This document shows, piece by piece, positions 61,175 to 64,000 of a DNA stretch of 64,000 bases (positions within the stretch are counted from its first letter, which is position 1; the number at the start of each line of letters is the position of its first letter). The stretch is from positions 1-64,000 of the forward strand of contig JBFWSR010000009.1 of the NCBI GenBank assembly GCA_050248275.1, read 5' to 3'. The position numbers were made by a program, and so were the translations under genes. Origin of the DNA: CAILZL01 sp050248275. GTDB lineage: Bacteria; Pseudomonadota; Gammaproteobacteria; Steroidobacterales; Steroidobacteraceae. Under the pieces are notes generated by a model. It had not been told where the DNA came from and searched no databases. It saw only the letters and a list, made by a program, of their open reading frames with translations.

Positions 61175-61858
61175 ATGAGTCAGCATGTTGTTGTGCGCGA
61201 AATTGAACGTGCCGCTGCCAGCGATATCGAAATCCTGGGCAGTTATGGTGTTGCCACGGTACATGAGGCCCAGGGCCGGACCGGACTTGGGCTGCTGGCG
61301 CATTACATGCGCCCCATTTATTCAAATGCGCTTATTGCAGGATCGGCCATTACCGTCTCGGTGCCGCCGGGCGACAACTGGATGATTCACGTGGCGATGG
61401 AAGTGGCGAAGCCGGGTGACATTCTGGTGGTGGCGCCGACTTCACCTTGTGATGATGGTTACTTCGGAGATCTGCTGGCCACTTCTGCTCAGGCGCGGGG
61501 CGTCAAAGGTTTGATCATTGATGCGGGTGTGCGCGATGTACCGACGCTCACCAAAATGAAATTCCCGGTATGGAGCAAGTGCATCTGTGCCCAGGGGACG
61601 GTCAAGGCCACGCTGGGATCGGTGAACGTGCCTATTGTCTGCGCCGGCCGGCGCATCGAGCCGGGCGATGTCATCGTGGCGGACGATGACGGTGTGGTGA
61701 TCATCCCGCGCGCCGATGCAGCGAAGGTGGCGCATGTCGCTGTCAAGCGTAGTGCGAATGAAGAAGAAAAGCGCAAGCGTCTGGCTGCGGGTGAGCTGGG
61801 TATGGACATGTACAAATTCCGCGAACCACTGGCCGCACTCGGACTTGAATACAAATAG
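61175..61858 (+). CDS. ligK: 4-Carboxy-4-hydroxy-2-oxoadipate aldolase, LigK type
   Basis: 227 residues from ATG 61175, preceded by GAGGG. It has the RraA/HMG-CHA aldolase fold: VATVHEAQGRTGLG, PGDNWMIHVAMEVAKPGDILVV, then YFGDLLATSAQARGVKGLIIDAGVRDV with the Asp/Arg of the metal and substrate site. GDVIVADDDGVVIIP is also typical. It cleaves CHA to pyruvate and oxaloacetate in protocatechuate 4,5-cleavage. RraA proteins share the fold but are shorter; the ligU neighbour and the length favour LigK. Confidence 0.9.
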   Translation: MSQHVVVREIERAAASDIEILGSYGVATVHEAQGRTGLGLLAHYMRPIYSNALIAGSAITVSVPPGDNWMIHVAMEVAKPGDILVVAPTSPCDDGYFGDLLATSAQARGVKGLIIDAGVRDVPTLTKMKFPVWSKCICAQGTVKATLGSVNVPIVCAGRRIEPGDVIVADDDGVVIIPRADAAKVAHVAVKRSANEEEKRKRLAAGELGMDMYKFREPLAALGLEYK

Positions 61859-61933
61859 AGGCTACGTACCGGCTACGCTCTTTTCCCGCGATGTAGCCGG
61901 CAGGCATACTCACAATAATCGTCAGCGAAGCAA

Positions 61934-63040
61934 ATGAGTCGCAACAAGCAAACCGCCATTCCCTGCACGTTGATGCGGGGCGGCACTTCCAAGGGGCCTT
62001 TTTTTCTCGCCAGCGATCTGCCTGCCGATCCGGCGACACGCGACAAGGTATTGCTCAAGGTCATGGGGTCTCCCGATGTGCGGCAGATCGATGGCATCGG
62101 CGGCGCCGATCCCTTGACCAGCAAGGTGGCCATTGTTTCGAAATCCACTCGTCCTGGCGTGGATGTCGATTTCCTGTTTGCCCAGGTGGTGCTGGATAAA
62201 CCGCTGGTGGATGTCAGTCCCAACTGCGGCAACATGCTGGCGGGCGTCGGACCCTTTGCAATAGATCGAGGTTTGATCGCCGCACAGGATGGCGAAACCA
62301 GAGTCTCCATCTACATGGTGAATACCGGCAATCTGGCCGTGGCGACGGTGCAGACGCCGGGCGGCGTGGTGACCTACGACGGCGATACCGTGATCTCCGG
62401 CGTGCCCGGTTCGGCGGCGCCCATCGCCATCGATTTCATGGACACCGCCGGTTCGGTCTGCGAGTCCATGCTGCCAACCGGTCGTGTAAGAGATGTGGTT
62501 GCCGGTATCGAAGTCACCTGCATCGACAATGGCATGCCGGTGGTGGTGATTCCGGCAACCAGCATGGGCATTACGGGTTATGAAAGCCCAAAGGAACTGG
62601 AGAACAACGCGGCGCTTCGCAAGAAGCTGGAAGAAGTACGCTGGGCGGCGGGAGAATTAATGGGCCTGGGCGATGTGCGCGACAAGGTAGTGCCCAAGAT
62701 GTCGATGATTGCTGCGCCCATGACCGGCGGCCATGTCTGCACCCGTACCTTCATTCCACACAAATGCCATACGGCCATCGGTGTGCTGGGCGCGGTCAGC
62801 GTCGCAACGGCCTGCGCCTTGCCCGGTTCGGTGGCCGAGGGCATTGCCAAAGTTTCTCCCGGCTCACCGTTGCTGATGTCAGTGGAACATCCCACCGGCG
62901 AATTTACGGTCACGCTGGAATATTCGGGTACGTCGGCTGCGGATTTCAAAGTGGGCCGTTCCGGCATCCTGCGCACTGCACGCGCTTTGATGCAGGGCCA
63001 AGCACTGGTGCCGAAAGCCGTGTGGGACGGTACAAAGTAG
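61934..63040 (+). CDS. ligU: 4-Oxalomesaconate tautomerase, LigU/GalD type
   Basis: A 368-residue member of the PrpF family (diaminopimelate-epimerase-like fold). IPCTLMRGGTSKGPFFLASDLP opens it, with the catalytic-lysine region MRGGTSKG, and SPNCGNMLAGVGPFAI follows. The second half has MTGGHVCTRTFIPHKCHTAIG and VSVEHPTGEF-like sequence. It isomerises the keto to the enol form of oxalomesaconate. In the gallate route of Pseudomonas it is GalD, in the protocatechuate route of Sphingobium LigU; which substrate is fed in here cannot be told. Confidence 0.9.
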   Translation: MSRNKQTAIPCTLMRGGTSKGPFFLASDLPADPATRDKVLLKVMGSPDVRQIDGIGGADPLTSKVAIVSKSTRPGVDVDFLFAQVVLDKPLVDVSPNCGNMLAGVGPFAIDRGLIAAQDGETRVSIYMVNTGNLAVATVQTPGGVVTYDGDTVISGVPGSAAPIAIDFMDTAGSVCESMLPTGRVRDVVAGIEVTCIDNGMPVVVIPATSMGITGYESPKELENNAALRKKLEEVRWAAGELMGLGDVRDKVVPKMSMIAAPMTGGHVCTRTFIPHKCHTAIGVLGAVSVATACALPGSVAEGIAKVSPGSPLLMSVEHPTGEFTVTLEYSGTSAADFKVGRSGILRTARALMQGQALVPKAVWDGTK

Positions 63041-63042
63041 GA

Positions 63043-63074
63043 CACAGCCAATTGTATTACTGGCTGTGCTTTTT
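63043..63074 (+). terminator. Intrinsic terminator of ligU, embedded in the end of ligJ
   Basis: CACAGCCA (63043-63050) pairs perfectly with TGGCTGTG (63061-63068) over a ten-base loop, followed by C and five T. It starts two bases after the ligU stop. The ligJ stop codon (63057-63059, minus strand) lies in its loop, so the right arm is also ligJ coding sequence. Confidence 0.8.
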
Positions 63075-64000
63075 ATTCAGCAGTGCGTCCAGTCGCGGGA
63101 AAACCTTGCGGGCATTGCCTTCGAATACCTTGTAGCGATCTGATTCGCTCAGATTGAGGGTGGCATCGACGTAGCGCTTGGTGTCGTCGAAATTGAAGCC
63201 GGTTTCAGGATCGATGCCGCGCACCGCGCCGACCATTTCCGAGGCGAACAGGATGTTGTCCACGGGCACTACCTTGGTCAGCAGATCGACGCCGGGCTGG
63301 TGATACACGCAGGTGTCGAAGAACACATTCTTCATTACATGATCTTGCAGCAAAGGACGGTTCAATGCCTGCGCCAGCCCGCGGAAACGACCCCAGTGAT
63401 AGGGCGCGGCGCCGCCGCCATGCGGGATGACAAATTTAAGGGCAGGGAAGTCTTTAAAGAGATCACCTTCGATGAGTTGCATGAAGGCCGTGGTATCGGC
63501 ATTCAGATAATGCGCGCCGGTGGTGTGAAAACAGGGATTGCAACTGGTGCTGACATGAATCATGGCCGGCACATCGAGTTCAATCATCTTTTCATACAGG
63601 GGATACCACCAGCGATCGGTGAGCGGTGGCTCTTTCCAGTGACCGCCGGACGGATCGGGATTCAAATTGAGACCGACGAAGCCATATTCCCTGACGCAAC
63701 GTTCCAGCTCGGCAATACAGGTGTCGATGGTCACGCCGGGCGATTGCGGCAGCATGCAGGCGCCGACGAAATTGTCAGGATATAACTGCGTGACGCGATA
63801 GATCAATTCGTTGCAGATCGATGCCCATGCTGAGCTGACCTGAAAATCGCCGATGTGGTGCGCCATGAAGCTGGCGCGCGGCGAGAAGATGGTGAGATCG
63901 GTACCGCGCTCGCGTTGCAGCTTGAGCTGCGCGCCTTCCAGGCTGTCGCGGATTTCATCGTCGCTGATGCCGGGCCTGTGAGTTGGCAGTGCCGTACGGT
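63057..64000 (-). CDS. ligJ: 4-Oxalomesaconate hydratase, LigJ type, 5' end beyond the window
   Basis: The frame remains open to base 64000 and the start lies beyond it; 314 codons are visible. It belongs to the amidohydrolase superfamily. The unbroken upstream part reads DLTIFSPRASFMAHHIGDF, then LPQSPGV, NLNPDPSGGHWKEPPLTD, PAMIHVSTSCN and FVIPHGGGAAPYHWGRFRG with the zinc-binding His. The N-terminal HxH motif is out of view. It hydrates 4-oxalomesaconate to CHA, the substrate of LigK. It is convergent with ligU, so the three pathway genes are split over two strands. Confidence 0.88.
   Translation of the reverse strand, partial: RTALPTHRPGISDDEIRDSLEGAQLKLQRERGTDLTIFSPRASFMAHHIGDFQVSSAWASICNELIYRVTQLYPDNFVGACMLPQSPGVTIDTCIAELERCVREYGFVGLNLNPDPSGGHWKEPPLTDRWWYPLYEKMIELDVPAMIHVSTSCNPCFHTTGAHYLNADTTAFMQLIEGDLFKDFPALKFVIPHGGGAAPYHWGRFRGLAQALNRPLLQDHVMKNVFFDTCVYHQPGVDLLTKVVPVDNILFASEMVGAVRGIDPETGFNFDDTKRYVDATLNLSESDRYKVFEGNARKVFPRLDALLNKKHSQ

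Overview
The window looks like chromosomal DNA of a gammaproteobacterium. The run clpS-clpA-infA-aat ... trxB-ftsK-lolA-rarA-serS follows the gene order of the Escherichia coli clpA-serS region, and rpsP-rimM-trmD-rplS is canonical. A TrpR-like gene heading a complete his operon and a SAM-I riboswitch in front of metX-metB recall Xanthomonadales, Nevskiales or Steroidobacterales-like lineages. That placement is inference. No rRNA, tRNA, CRISPR array, insertion sequence or prophage was seen.

Layout. 1-2652: small membrane and hypothetical proteins and a Gfo/Idh/MocA oxidoreductase. 2765-8699: type II secretion genes gspC-D-E-F (minus strand). 9199-21541: the housekeeping block clpSA, infA, aat, a DUF482 protein, trxB, ftsK, lolA, a VanZ-like gene, rarA and serS. 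21633-23354: a Phd/zeta-type toxin-antitoxin pair and a conserved unknown. 23607-26110: SAM-I riboswitch and metX-metB. 26174-27067: class I aldolase. 27315-34859: one minus-strand operon, trpR-like-hisG-D-C-B-H-A-F-IE. 35069-44094: an accessory, probably catabolic island with an extradiol dioxygenase, a C-C bond hydrolase, a FAH hydrolase, an acyltransferase, a PanE-like reductase, a LigF-like GST, a DUF6152 protein, two paralogous secreted proteins and a LysR regulator. 44433-50596: rpsP-rimM-trmD-rplS, sppA, hslR, a queuosine-precursor transporter and a DUF481 barrel. 50598-57761: an operon reading regulator-sufB-C-D-S-U-T-Rieske-sixA. 57988-61086: mlaF-E-D-C-B. 61175-64000: ligK, ligU and a truncated ligJ of protocatechuate/gallate 4,5-cleavage.

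How the genes work together. ClpS, ClpA and Aat form the bacterial N-degron route. The his operon is complete and carries its own candidate repressor gene, with an operator-like palindrome overlapping the promoter -10. Methionine synthesis is under a SAM aptamer. The suf operon couples cluster assembly to an Rrf2 regulator whose predicted site overlaps the -10. LigJ, LigU and LigK convert 4-oxalomesaconate to pyruvate and oxaloacetate. Together with the extradiol/hydrolase island and the LigF-like GST they suggest an organism that feeds on plant-derived or other aromatics.

Points of most interest: an ATT start codon for hisF, supported by the protein N-terminus and a Shine-Dalgarno sequence; loss of all four zinc-binding cysteines of GspE; the TrpR-type palindrome in the his promoter; tandem palindromic operators of the Phd/zeta module; and the trio of secreted proteins of unknown function.
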